A stretch of 64,000 nt of DNA, from NCBI RefSeq assembly GCF_000001735.4, contig NC_003076.8:22943835-23007834 (forward strand), read 5' to 3'. The notes under the pieces were generated by a model. The model made no database searches and was not told the DNA's origin. It saw only the letters and a program-made list of their open reading frames with translations. Position numbers and translations under genes: made by a program. The DNA comes from Arabidopsis thaliana. Lineage: Eukaryota; Streptophyta; Magnoliopsida; Brassicales; Brassicaceae. Shown here piece by piece: positions 34,430-47,423 of the stretch; the stretch's first letter is position 1; each line of letters opens with the position of its first letter.

Positions 34430-35507
34430 CATTTTACTTATTCGATGGAATAAGTTATGATGCATCATCTGCTGCGGCCGCAGAAAACTATTTGATATGG
34501 GAGAAACAATGGCTCGAATGGAAAGATGTGAATGGCTTTCTCTAATCCAAAGTGGATTAAGCACTGAGATTTTTTCATGGATAGCTTATGCTACATCATC
34601 AAAAGAAGCATGGGAAATTTTGATGGTGAGATCAGTAGGTGGTCCTATATTTCAAGCTAGAAAGCTTCTTGATCTCAAGAAAGAGTACAACAACACGACA
34701 ATGAGCGATGCGGAAACGGTTCATGAGTTTACTGGAAAATTATTGGAGCTAGTGTTTCGTATGAAGTCTTGCGGGTGGAAGGTCGAAGAAAAAATATTGG
34801 TGAAGAAGATTCTTTCCTCTTTGCCTCCAAGATTCGATAAAGTCTTAGTGGAGGTTGCAGAAAAACTTTCTGTTAATGTCATTATCGATTGCTTGTTGGT
34901 TCATGAATACAATATGAGACCGGATCAAGAGTCTTTTCAAGAATCTGTCATTCAGAGTGTTAATGTGGAAGAAAGTTTTGAAGCAGAAGCTGAAATATTA
35001 TACTCTTTGAATGACATTACTCAGAGCCAAGTGGCAATGATGGAGAGACAAAGTGAAGTGTTGTCGTTGGTGCAAAAGAATCAAAAGATGCTAATGCAGA
35101 TGCAAAAACAAATGATGATGTTAATGCAGCAGAAAGATCATGTGTTAGCACACTCCGAATCTTATGAGGAGGAGATGACAAAAGTGATCGAGTCTATGGA
35201 GAAACACTACTTGAAGAAAAAGTAGTTTTGTTTATTTTTGTTTGGTTTTGGTTTTTTCTTTGTTTGGTGTTCCTGAAAGTTGATTAATTACTGATCATGG
35301 ATTCATTCATAAAATTCGTCTTTGCATAAATTGTGGACTTCAACTTTTGGTAATTGTGAGACTTCTTACTCGAAACAGAGACTTATTATATTTTGTCACC
35401 TCTTAAAACAGAGAAAAACAGAGAAGTATCGATTTAGAGATCAAAAGAATGTGATGTGTGCTGTTATTGTGGATGAAGAGCATTTGCATAATGTTCTAAT
35501 TTGGTAG
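34430..35507 (+). mobile_element. Copia-type gag fossil with one long open frame
   Basis: A 242-codon open frame (34497-35225) shows the UBN2-type Copia gag domain: SKEAWEILMVRSVGG, KKEYNNTTMSDAETVHEF, and KILSSLPPRFDKVLVEV. A Met/Gln-rich probable coiled coil follows (MQMQKQMMMLMQQK). The flanks resemble more degraded gag sequence up to about 34430 on the left and about 35507 on the right. No LTRs, reverse transcriptase or integrase are visible, so the element is a broken partial remnant. The open frame may be chance survival or, less likely, host co-option. Confidence 0.65.
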
Positions 35508-36954
35508 TTTTTTTCCTTCAATAATATATGATATAGTGAGCAACATCTTTAGAATATGTTTAGTAAATTTTTGTAAAACAAATTGACCTACCTCACCAAA
35601 AACAAACTTCATTGGACCAGAATTAAGTAGCCATTAGGATCAAATCAACAATAATATACTATTTATGTGATGAAATATGAATCCCCATCATTGTCCTATA
35701 TGAATCAACATTTAATATATTTTAATTAGTCGAATCTTAAAAATGAATCCCAGTCATATTATCTTTATGTATGTAGAAGAAGATATAATCAACATTAAAT
35801 AGATTATTATAGTACATCAACATGAATACCCCATCTTGTCATATTATATGTATGTGGGATAGAATCAACATGAATCCACATTCAGTATTCAAATTAGAAA
35901 TGATCGTAGGCTATGACTCTAAAGTTAATTTTAATTTATATGATGAATGCGAGTACCCCCATTATAGATTCATACTATACATTATTTTATATGATCAAAT
36001 ATGAATCATCATCATTGTTCTCCTATACTTGCTCTTCATTCCGAATGTAGCAATAGAATCTCCATATTGCTTTTTACCAATTCTAACCATAAACAATTCA
36101 TAGATAAATGCATGTTGGGTAGTGCTTTGTCTACTAGTAATTAATAACATTATCGATTACAATATTTGAGCAAATCAGGCAATCTTTAAATAAAAATATG
36201 TATACGATGACTCTTCCGTCCAACTAATATATTGAAAATATTATAAGATCCAAATTATTTCATTATTTATATCAAACAAAAACAAGAAATAAATAAGACT
36301 TGTCTTTGTTCATGTAAACAAGACCACTTTGTTGTTTGTTTCTCTATTTTACAAATTTGTAAATTATATTTTTGTTATGTTTCTTTCCACATTTTTATTA
36401 GGTCATCCAACTACCCACCTCCCCAAAACTATTGGAGGATCCAAGTCCTCTCTCTCTCAACCATATATCTTATATTTCCTTTGCAAAAGGATAGCCTTTA
36501 TTATTTAATACACATAGATTCCATTATTGTTATGGCTACCTCATTCTATTCTATAAAGCATACATATGAGAAGAAGAAGCAAAATATAGACTATGTGAAA
36601 GATAAATGAATATTTCATATTTGTGAGACAAATTAATTAGATTAGAATTAACATTTTGTAGCTAGTCCATATTAGTGATAAATTTCCACTTATAAAGACA
36701 TATTTTCCTCTTTTGTTTTTTATACGTAAGCTTGTCTTCTTATTGGCTAAAAGTAGAAAACACCAACTTGGACAACATCATTTAAATTATAAAACCCTCC
36801 AATAAATAAAACTTGGTTTATCCAATCATCTTATTTCTCTGTGCTCTCCACCATTTTACATAAACCCCAAAATCTCTCTTCATCATCATCATTCATCAAC
36901 ATCATCTCTCTTTCTCTATCTCGCTGTCCCTCCTTCTCTTTCTCATTCATTGCA
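35508..36954. other. AT-rich spacer with degenerate repeats; MYB promoter
   Basis: About 35660-36030 holds several imperfect copies of a motif resembling ATGAATCCCCATCATT. 36780-36800 holds the probable TATA (TTATAAAAC) for the MYB gene, followed by a CT-rich leader. The frame is open upstream of the MYB start from 36841 but without an ATG. Confidence 0.45.
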
Positions 36955-38318
36955 ATGGGCAGAAGATGCTCACACTGTGGAAACGTAGGACATAACTCAA
37001 GAACATGTTCTTCTTACCAAACAAGAGTAGTTAGGCTCTTTGGTGTTCATCTAGACACCACAAGCTCTTCTCCGCCGCCTCCTCCTCCTCCCTCGATTTT
37101 GGCCGCTGCAATAAAGAAAAGTTTCAGCATGGATTGCTTGCCGGCATGTTCCTCCTCTTCCTCTTCCTTTGCTGGTTATCTCTCCGATGGTCTCGCCCAT
37201 AAAACACCTGACCGCAAAAAAGGTTACAACTTTGACATATTATGCCACTTTCCGAGTTTTTTTTTACAATAGGATAGTGACGTTTTTTTATTAATCCAAA
37301 AGTTCCGGGTATTAGGCCCATAATCGATTTGTATCGGAGATCAAAACATGTTAAACTGGTCATCGGTGGGATTGGTTTTGCCATAAAGATTTTGTACGTA
37401 TATCCAAGTCGGACCATTTCCTAAAGCATGCAACCGCTATATATATAAGAGTAGTCAAGAAAATGATGTGTCTATAACGCGATCTTTAGCCTAGGATTTT
37501 GTTAAAAGTTTTTCCAAAAATAATAATTTGTGTTTCCGTAATTAGGGGTTCCATGGACGGCGGAAGAGCACCGGACGTTTCTAATTGGATTAGAAAAGCT
37601 TGGAAAAGGAGATTGGAGAGGAATCTCTAGAAACTTCGTCGTCACAAAATCCCCGACACAAGTGGCAAGTCATGCTCAAAAATACTTTCTCCGGCAAACT
37701 ACCACTCTCCATCACAAGAGACGCCGCACCAGCCTCTTTGATATGGCAAGTAATTCCAATCTTTTCTCTATACATGCATGACAAAAGAATTTAAACTCTT
37801 TGTATCAAACTTTTATGTATTAAATCAAAATGTTTCTGTATCCAACAAAAGTCACATCTTCAAAAGTTCAAACAGAATTTTTATGTTGTTTTAAAAGTTT
37901 TCTTTCCAAGTTTTTTTTTCCCACTTAAAATATCGGAATTTTCTAAACCAAAAATTAGTCAAGATTTTAAGTTTAATCTAAGCTTTATTTTAATACCAAG
38001 TATATATGAACATATAATTTCTTGTAGAATCCGAAGAAAAAAATAGAAAATAATCTTGAATTGACAAATTTTTATATTCAACAGGTTTCGGCCGGCAATG
38101 TTGAAGAAAATAGTACTACTAAGAGGATATGTAATGATCATATTGGGTCGAGCTCAAAGGTTGTTTGGAAACAAGGATTACTCAATCCTCGTCTTGGATA
38201 TCCAGATCCGAAAGTATCAGTATCCGGCTCGGGTAACTCCGGTGGACTCGATCTTGAGCTGAAGCTTGCGTCCATTCAATCTCCTGAATCGAATATTAGA
38301 CCTATTAGCGTTACGTGA
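36955..38318 (+). CDS. MYB-related (SHAQKYF class) transcription factor with zinc knuckle and EAR motif
   Basis: Three exons (36955-37222, 37546-37745, 38085-38318) give 233 aa (AT5G56840 by position). The N-terminus has a CCHC knuckle, [14 protein letters not shown] (residues 5-18), as in the I-box/R-R-type MYB-related group. A polyproline tract follows. The single MYB repeat (about 90-140) starts [13 protein letters not shown] and ends [11 protein letters not shown], the SHAQKYF signature at 131-137. An LDLEL motif at 211-215 is an EAR-type repression motif (LxLxL), so the protein is probably a transcriptional repressor. Intron 2 begins with GC, not GT: only the ATG/gcaagt donor at 37745/37746 keeps the frame, whereas the GT four bases further on gives an immediate stop. 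Nuclear location and DNA binding to I-box-like (GATAA) sites are inferred from the family. Confidence 0.92.
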
Positions 38319-39111
38319 ATCTATATAACACGTTATGATCAGTTTCATTAGAATAATTCAAATGTTTACATATATAATATCTTATCGATCCTATCTAATT
38401 TGATTTTGATTTAACGTTAGTTACTTTGATAATTTCGTCGATATTGTTTTTTTGGTTTTTTCATTGTGAGATTTTTTGTCTTGGAAGTTGGATCCATACA
38501 TATTTCTGTAAAACTTTATATTTAAGGTATATATATCTAGCGCTCATAAAAGTTTCAATATTCCTATTATACTTTTAATAAGAAAGTTTCTTACGATAGA
38601 ATTAGAACGGATAAGACAATTTTGTACATAGTACAACTTGTTTGAAGTTTCTTGTTTTCTAGTTCATTAAATATTTCAAGATTCGTTTTTAAAAAAAATA
38701 TTCTTTTCGAAATGTGTTTCAAAAATTTAGAATACTTTTAACATATCTAAAAATTTAGAATACTTTTAAAATTTCGTTTTTAACAGAATACTTTCACATT
38801 GTTAGTTTTCTGTTAATAAAACAATAAACACGAGTTTCAAACATAATGTAAAGATAACTTTAAGAACTGATATTGAGTCCACAAGAGCTCAATAATATTT
38901 AACACTGAATCCACTTTAACACAAAACCAAGGGTCTTTCTCAGAATTGTTATAATTTTGTTGTTGGCGAAAAAGAAAAAAGAAACAAAAAGGTCACATTT
39001 TTTACATTTCTATATTTAGTGCAAGTTGTTTAATAGTGACACTACTATTGGAAATGACCCAAAGTGACTGGACGACAAGATATTATATTATTTATGATTT
39101 TGATATATACT

Positions 39112-39333
39112 TCCTCTTTTCACACAAAATTTGGTTTAAAACATTATTTTGTAAGAAAATATGATCATTTTATATTTCCAATATTTTTTATCTAATTTTA
39201 ATTTTAATTCTAATATTTTAATTTATTATTTACGAAGAGAAATCTATTTAAAATAACGAACGATATGTAATAGAGATTTATATATTTTTAATATGTATGA
39301 AAAATGCTAGAATAACATTTTTGTGAAGAGAAT
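39112..39333. repeat. MITE-like AT-rich element with imperfect inverted ends
   Basis: The left end reads CTTTTCACACAAAATTTGG, and the right end, complemented, reads TCTTCACAAAAATGTTATT. The interior is almost pure A/T with no coding capacity. Short non-coding DNA elements of this shape are common in Arabidopsis. No clean target-site duplication was seen, so boundaries are approximate. Confidence 0.3.
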
Positions 39334-39654
39334 TTAAAATAGTCAAATAGTTTTTTTTTTTTTTGTCGATTAAATAGTCAAATAGTTAAATGACAAAATT
39401 CTGTGAGAGAAATTAGGTGAATGGTTATTATGCCCAGACAAATTAAGCAAATGGGCAGTACGGCAATCAAAATTTATTTATTATGATTTTCAATTAAACT
39501 TTGATCTTTGTGTAAATATATTATGTTACGGAAAATATCATTCCTCTCAATCTCTCATAAATCAAATTAATATTTTGTTAGGTCTATTTTCACATCAAAA
39601 ATGTGGTATAATACCTAAAATAAATAAGAAACATGAATATTCACTAGGGAAGTT

Positions 39655-39715
39655 CATTTGGTCTAATGGTTAACGATCAAATTATGCGGCGTTTCCTCTT
39701 GAAGTTCGACAACAA
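39655..39715 (+). repeat. tRNA-like / SINE-head-like fragment
   Basis: TTTGGTCTAATGGTTAA resembles a Pol III A box, and GAAGTTCGACAAC, about 40 bp later, resembles a B box. A tRNA cloverleaf cannot be closed. An A-rich tract (about 39760-39768) lies between two copies of GATTATGCTATGAGTTT downstream. This fits a decayed tRNA-derived SINE, but the match is weak. Confidence 0.3.
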
Positions 39716-41597
39716 TAAATTTTGTTACCCGCACAGTAAAGATTATGCTATGAGTTTTAAAAAAAAATGATTATGCTATGAGTTTAGTCTTGTCACAAAT
39801 GATATAAGAACAAAAATCTATTCATAACTAATTATTTTAAAATTAGAAACTTATGATTTCACAAATATCACCCCCAAAAAAATGGAAGTTGAAAAATCCT
39901 CTCCTAAAACCACCAAAATGGCAGTCCAATATATGAACGTGAATCGCATGATCTTAGGTAAATATATCAATGTATTTCGTAGTTACTTTAAAATAGGTAT
40001 ATTTGTTTCTTTATGGGGAACCATTGGCTAATATTGAAGAAGGATTGGGAACAAATTAGTAAATTTTTATTGGTGTGAGTGGTCCCTTGTTATCATGTCA
40101 ATACACCAATAATCACTTTTAAGTTACAAAGACATTTCACCCAACCCTTTTGGCGGGTCCTATGCTTATCAATGACTAAAATATATGAGGCTTCAAATTA
40201 TTTCATTTTTACTCAAAAATAAACCAAAAGTCTATTATATCTTTCAAAGATCCAAATCATGTGGTCGATAAAATGAATGTCAATAAAATATCCTATCTAG
40301 ATTTTGTTTCGACATATGTTTGGTTTCTATTATACAAGTTATCTAATAAATCATTTTGTTTATATTATAAGCTATTTATTTCCTATATGTAGTAGTTTTG
40401 TAGGGAATAATTTTCTACACAAACTGTTTTTACTGTCGCACAAAAAATTTGATAAGTTGAAGAGCTAGATTTTTATAGATTTGTAGATTATATGAAATAT
40501 TTGTTAAGTTATAATATGGTAGAAAATTGCGAATGAGACTTTTTGTAAATTAAAAAAAAAATCGTGGAATGAGACTCCAACATGTGACGTAGATCGAGAG
40601 AGAGAAGGATGATTATGGTTCCTGTCTCTTAGGAGAATGTATTAATTTACCTTTCGGACGAGTTAGTTGTTGAATTCATCATTTTCAAGTTATCATTTCT
40701 TTAGAAACTATTTCTAGCATTGAATTTTTAGTTCTAAGTTCTAACAACCGCCAGATATGACTAAGTTTTATTCTCTCTGTGTATGTATCAGTATAAATGT
40801 TATTTTCATATATACATAAAAGATAGTATTAGACTGCAAGTAAACCTGAACAAAATTGATATATCCTCCTTAGCATTATAGTATTTAATGTATTAGACTA
40901 TATTCTTTGGCTCTTTTGCTTTGACTGTTTCTTTATGACTCATAGCATAATATTTATACACTATTGTTTTCTGAATCTTCTCTCATATTAATAAATTTAA
41001 TAAATTCCACATTGCAAAAGCTCAAGAGCATACTTCATAAAATGAAAATAAAATTTATGATATAGATGAAATAATGTACAAATTATCCCGACAAGATTAA
41101 AAAAATGATGTGGATCAGCTAACCCGTTTATAGCAAAGTTTTAATGGGCCTATTTAGTAGTATGGACCAACCTTATGTACGGATTTGGGCTCATAACCAG
41201 ACCGATTAAATTTACTTTTTTCTAGGACTCCTCTTCAATGGTACTAATTTTGAAATAACCCCTTTATATATGCGTGTATCTCACATTTAACCAAATATTT
41301 CTGTTTGATCAATTGGCACCTGAAGAATTGGAAACTTGAAATTTTATTTAACGCCTGAAAGCGTGTTATTGAAAACTATAAATATGTGCAATAATACAAG
41401 TATAAGTTTAAAAGAACTGATCCAATCCTCTCAAACGCAGTATTGGCTCATCTGCAGAAAGCATTATCGAAGGAAGGAAATATCAGGGAAAGCTTATAAC
41501 ACAAGAACCCTACTTTACTTTAACTTTCGTCCGTAACAAGAAACAAAACAGAGTTCAAAACGGCTTCATTTTTAAGCGGACAGAAACCTGTTTAAGT

Positions 41598-44143
41598 TCA
41601 TTGTCGTGTCAAAAACACCAATCCTGCAAAACCCACCACGATCAACGCACGCATCACCTGAAAGTTACAACAATATGATGAAAAGATTTTGGTTTGTCAA
41701 TAAGCCCTAAACATGTCGGTTGATAAACTCACTTGCCCAACAGGTCGTCCTGAACTTTCTGACTCTGCAGAGTTCTCAGACTTTTGTTTCTTTGATCGCT
41801 CAATGTTCGTCCACTTGTTGTTGCTATTTATTTTCGCGATGTTTATGCAACGGCTTCCCCTCTGAAAATGTTTCAGATAAACGCAAATTTAAGATATATC
41901 ATACAAAAGATTGTAACAACCACTAACGACCACTGCTTTTGTACCTCACCGATGTTTTCCCTAGTAGACTCGTCTATCCTTTTTTGTAACAAATTTGCTT
42001 CTGCTAAATCCAAATCCAAATGTCTTGTTCCTAAATCTGTTTCGCAACACAAATCTTTTGCCTCATCTGGAAATATCCAGAGACGAGATCCTCGTGCATT
42101 CTCAAGTTGAGAATCTTTCAACCACACAGATTTGTTCTGTTTCTTCTCATCATCCCTTACTTCTACCACCAAACTTCGTCTTTGCGTACTTAACAAGTCA
42201 CTTCTTCTAGTGCTATGCTCAAGACTCTTGTCCTCTATATCCATTGTCCTTTCATCTCTTGAAACTATTACTAAATCATCACATCTATCTGTGTTATCAC
42301 TACACACTGACTTCTCCATATTATTAAAGCTTATTATCTTCCTTTCTTCCGATTTCTCTAGATTCACAGTGCTTTCCGCTGGTGGTTGCGCCTTAGTTTT
42401 CTCCTCCGCATCTTTACAAGAATCAGTTTGAATCTTCGCTGTCCTAATTTTTGTATCCTGTTAAAAGATCTAGAGATTCTTACTCCAAAACATTTTGAAA
42501 ACCATCTTGATCACAGACTGATATACTCAAAACCTTTCGAAATTACCTGAGTAACTTTGACCTCAAAGTTGCTAATCATTTTCCGCACATTGTTCAAATT
42601 TGAATCTGACATACTCCGCCTCATTGACTTCCGTTTAGGCTTTCTTTCCGGTTTGCTCAAACCCGTCTCTTCTTGCTTCACTAACGATACACTCTCGGGG
42701 GTTTTAGCCTCTGTAAACTTCTTTCTCGGTTTGCTCAATCCCTTATCTTCCTGCTTCACTAACAATACACTCTCGGCCTCTATAAGCTTCTTGCTTGGTT
42801 TGTTCAAACCCTTATCTTCTTGCTTCACTAACGATACACTTTCGAGTTTTTTAACCTCGGGAACCTTCTTGCTTGAAGAAACATCTGAAGAAGATAGTTG
42901 AATATTCGTCTTCTCGACTGAATCTTTTACTTCAGGCTTCCACATTATAAGATTTGACGAAACCGGATCTCTATCTGCATTAGTCTACATCAGGTGGAAA
43001 AATCAGTGATCTAAGAAAAAATATTTCGAATTTTTGTATAAACAAAACTGTATCAAAATGACTACTAATCATTACTTTCAGCTTTGTTTCTTGAGACAGA
43101 CCAAGATTTGTCTTTGAACTAGCAACAGCCACGATGTCTCGAGATTGCATTGAACTTAAAGATGACAAATCTCTCATCACATCAAGAGCAAGAGCAAAAA
43201 CAAACAAACATTTAGAAACACAACTTAACAATGTAAAAAACAAAAAAAAAAGGAAAATTCTTATTTCTTTTCATAGATTAACCTGAAGCAATGCTTTTAG
43301 ATTTGGTAAAAGAACTGCCATTGACAAGCTCCTCATGCTTCTTTCGCAATGCAGATTGTCTCTTTCAAAACAATCAAAACACAGTACCAATTGGAATCAT
43401 CAAGATTGGAATTTTGCAGAGCTCAATGAAACAGAACATAATGAATTTGCTTTACCAAGAAACGTATGCGATTTCGATCTTCCTCACTGAGAACAAACTG
43501 CATTTTCAATTGAACATTTCCATAGCCATTGAATGAAAGTTTCTCTTCCAAGAAACCACTCTCTATTATCATTCTTGTCTCTATCTCTACCTCCAAAAAC
43601 CCTCAAATTCAGAAAATCTAATAAAACCACTAATTTGATCTCTAGAGTTGTAAAAAGAACACACCTTTCTGTAATATTTGGTTTCCATTAACATCTAACA
43701 GAGTAACAATCAAATTCTCTCGGAGCCTCGTAACTGGACTGTGCCACATTGAATCCAAGAAGAAACAATAAACTGTCAAAATTTCTCAAAAAGTTCCAAA
43801 CTTTAGAAATTCAAAAGGATCAGTAGAGAAATTACAAAATGTAGTCTCCTGAATCTGAAGTTTGATACTCTAGCTTTCCCATAGCAACTGATACAAGACG
43901 ACAAATTAAAAATTTGAACTTTATCGAGTTAAAAGCGATTTGAGGAACAGATTTCAAGTTAATACCTTTAATGGAAGTGTTTGAAGAACCTGGAGAAGAT
44001 GTCTGAACATCGATAAGACCAAGAACTGTGGATTTGAACAAGGCAAAGTTCAATTAGTGCTTAATGTGGTAATAGGACAATGCCCCAAATCGAAAGTTTC
44101 TTCCTTTAATTCTGTTACCTGAAACTTGTATTGTTCCTGGCAT
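41598..44143 (-). CDS. protein of unknown function with C2-like N-terminus, three internal repeats and C-terminal membrane segment
   Basis: Eleven exons (44143-44119, 44025-43966, 43887-43836, 43738-43665, 43586-43456, 43361-43283, 43170-43076, 42984-42547, 42457-41945, 41861-41733, 41657-41598) total 1656 nt, giving 551 aa (AT5G56850 by position). I do not recognise a named family. The first 110 residues are strand-rich and C2-like (MPGTIQVSVLGLIDVQ, LRENLIVTLLDVNGNQIL, EKLSFNGYGNVQLKMQFVL). Residues about 220-287 contain three copies of an ESVSLVKQEDKGLNKP-type unit (about 220-238, 243-261, 269-287). The middle is charged and Ser/Lys rich, with a KRKSMRRSMSDS patch. The last exon encodes VMRALIVVGFAGLVFLTRQ and a stop, which looks like a C-terminal tail anchor. 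A membrane-tethered adaptor is a plausible inference; nothing shows an enzymatic activity. Confidence 0.8.
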
Positions 44144-45795
44144 TTGTCAGAGGTATACACACGCAGACTTGAAAATTCGATTGGTTAAATTTGGTATTCA
44201 AGGATTTTTTTTAGTGGATTTTTTTTTTGTATGTAAGAAGAAAAAGAGTGAGGAAAGAAAATTTTGTGGATTAGATGGAAAAATATGTTTGTGGTTGAAA
44301 TTAGATTTTGAATGTGGAGGGAATTGAGAGGGACCCCATTACTGTTTCTCTTGATGAATTTAATTAGTTACTCTAAATGCCAATTATTTGCTTTTTGCCT
44401 CATCCCATGATACATCATTAGTTATCAGATTAGGTTTTTGTTAATTGTCGTTTTTTGTTAATTTTGTTATTTTTTATTTATATTATAAGTATGATTCAAT
44501 ATTAATATTAGTTAACATTCTCTAAGTGCATGCTTTGTAGCTATGCTTGCATCTATTGGATCAATGTTCATGTATAAATTATGGTTTGTAAAATGCTTAT
44601 TTAACATCAGTGTGTGTGTGCGTACTATGTGTATATAGTTGATTTAATTTGCTGTAACAAAAATAGATTAGTCATAGACTAGACCAAACTGATGTTTTAA
44701 AGTAAAAGTAGTTTACATAGTGATTGTTTTTTTTGGACAGTGATATTTTGAAGCTAAAGTATGTAGATTAGTAATTAATATTGATCATTATAAACCAATG
44801 ATACATTCATAAGGATCTTAATATTAAAATAGTGTATAGTGAAAAAATAATTATATTTCACATTTTACATTTTTGATATATTTATGATTGGTGTGCTGTA
44901 CTAGCTACTCATGACCCTAAGTAATAATGTAGCAGCGAAAGAAAAAAGTATTTTTTGATGTGTTGATTCAGACTTAGGTCAACCTATATGTGTTTTTTTT
45001 AAGTTTGAAATAAAATTAATTAGATCATTTTTTTTGGATAAAGGGCTTATATTAGTTAGATAATCTAATGAAAAAACTAGAAGAAAATATGTGGGCTTGC
45101 AAATATGTCGTCGTCTTAAAATGCAACACAAACGTATTATCTTCTTCACACATGATCTCTTGTCTTATATACGCATTCATATTATCCCATATCAACCATC
45201 TTTACCCTCATCTTTATATTTTGTGTTCAGTATATTCTCACAAGCAATTAAATCCAAAATAGTCAATTTAAAGCATTTCTAAGAAAAATTACACTACTAT
45301 TATGAGCTTCAAAAATATATTTAAATTTTGAATGATACCAAATACTAGACGTACAATTTTAAAGCTGGTAATCCATTTATGATTGAGCTAAATTGTGATG
45401 ATATGTATATTGTATAAAGATAAACACATAAATAAAAGTACCCTTAATTGATTATATTATTTCTCCAACCTCGTTACACAATACAGTACTATAAAACTTG
45501 TAAATGAACAAGAATTACCCACATTATCGGGTGACTAATGTTCGTTCCATCGGAAAACAAAAACACAACAAACTCAAAACCAAAATCTCCATAAACATAT
45601 ATAGAGCTATTAATTATCATATTAAACTCTCACACACTCTTATTATAAAATGTTTTGACTCCTGATATTAGACCAACTGCAAAAACTAAACTAATCACTC
45701 CAAGATTTAACAATCAATCATTATTATGATTACTATAATCTATATATTACTATTAAAATAAACCTTTTTGTAATGAGGATATTGTGATGATCTGA
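44144..45795. other. spacer between GNC 3' end and the unknown gene's promoter
   Basis: 44144-44350 holds the probable leader of the unknown gene. The rest is AT-rich, with no gene seen; 45400-45795 includes the GNC 3' UTR. Confidence 0.45.
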
Positions 45796-47392
45796 TCAAC
45801 CGTGAACCATTCCATACGACAGAGCCATGAGCAAAACAGCAGCCTCCTTCTCATCTTGTGGGAACACTTGTTGATAAGCTGAGCTTTTGCTCAACATTAT
45901 TGTCAAATCATCGAAGCAAAATTTGTTTGACGAAATCGAAGAATTAGAAGAAGTTGTAGATTTGCTGATCTCTGAATCTCCGGCAACCGTTTCCGCTTCC
46001 ATTTCCTTCTCCTCTTCCTCTTTGATCTTGCACTTTTTGGCCTTGGCCACCATTGGAGGAGAGTGATTGTATTTTTCCCCTCCGTTTGATCTCTTTTTTT
46101 TATTTTGCAACTTCTTTTTCAGCGGTAATTGTTGCACTCGGGGCGCTACCGCCACCTCTTGGTCGCCGGCTGCAGCGGCCGCGGCCATAGCGGCTCGCCT
46201 TGCCTTTCTTTGCCGTATACCACATGCGTTACAAAGAGACTGCAATGATAAATGAAAATTAGTATGCGAACTGTAGATGACAAAAAAAAAATCATAGAAT
46301 GTTGGACTTATGAGTATCATTGATTAAAGTATTAATGTTTAAAGGATGTATCAGGTTTAAATAAATTAAATATCTACATTCTTGAAATATAACTATTAAT
46401 TTTAAAAATGTGAACTAAACTAGGTAGATATAGATAGTATGACATATATCAAGACAATTTCGATTGAAGTAAGTGTGATTAATCTACCTTGGGACCTCGA
46501 GGTCCACTTCGCCAAAGAGGAGTCTTGGTGGTGTTACAATCCGAACAAACCCTAATCACGCCATTGTTATTACTATAACCGTTCTCGTTGATTGTATTGT
46601 AGCGATTCTCGGTGGTCGCGGCCGTGGTCTTCCTGGTCAAGACGTTCTTGAAATTAAGATCTTCATGGTGATCCTCGTCGAAATTAGTCTTATGATTCAA
46701 AGGGTAGTGATCACTTTCTTTATGATTATTATTATTAGTCTGATCAATGAGCTGTTTATTGTTGGTGATTGTTTTCTTGATCAACCGCATCTTTGGGGAC
46801 ATCAACCACTTGTCGGAGTCTGAATCGGGTTTTGTCGGGTTTTGATGAAGAGGATGGGGTTGGTCTTCGTGATCTTTTTTCCTTATCGTTAGTTTCAGTC
46901 TTGTCTCCTTCTTTGGCACCATGTGATCGCATGCTGATGATCCACCGTTAGCCACAAACATCTTGGCCTGGTATATATATATCACCGATCAAGGTTTATA
47001 ATCAACAACAGATGGAATTGTACATAATAATATAATGATATGGCTTCTTAAGATCCCTCCTTTTTATTTGATAAATTAAATTTCGTCTATATAGAATTCT
47101 CGACATACAAATTCAGAAACTAATATTATTGTATGAATTTTACATGATCAGGCATGATTTTAACTGCTAAACTAAAAAGAACGATCGTACAAGAATAACA
47201 TTTATACACACACACTTAAGGTTGATATGTAATTGTAAATTTACCTTGAGGGGTTGAGAAAGATGGAGATGATCAGCGTGATAAGTGTTGTTGTAGGCAA
47301 CATGTTGATCTTCTTGAGAGTTGATCAAGAAAGGGAGGTAAGAGGAGAGCGATGAAATGGACGAAGAAGAAGATGAAGAATTAGAAGGGACT

Positions 47393-47423
<31 letters not shown>

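Larger units (their letters stand above)
38319..41597. other. 3.3-kb AT-rich intergenic region
   Basis: This contains the MYB 3' UTR, a MITE-like element (about 39112-39333), a tRNA-like/SINE-like fragment (about 39655-39715) and, at the right end, the 3' UTR of the unknown gene. No other coding region is supported. Confidence 0.5.

Noticed and set aside
36841-36954. N-terminal extension of the MYB protein
   Set aside because: It is open only by chance in a CT-rich leader with no [12 protein letters not shown] is the conserved start.
42557-42901. Plus-strand repeated ORF with SSCFTNDTLS units
   Set aside because: It is the antisense shadow of the three repeats in the 551-aa minus-strand gene.
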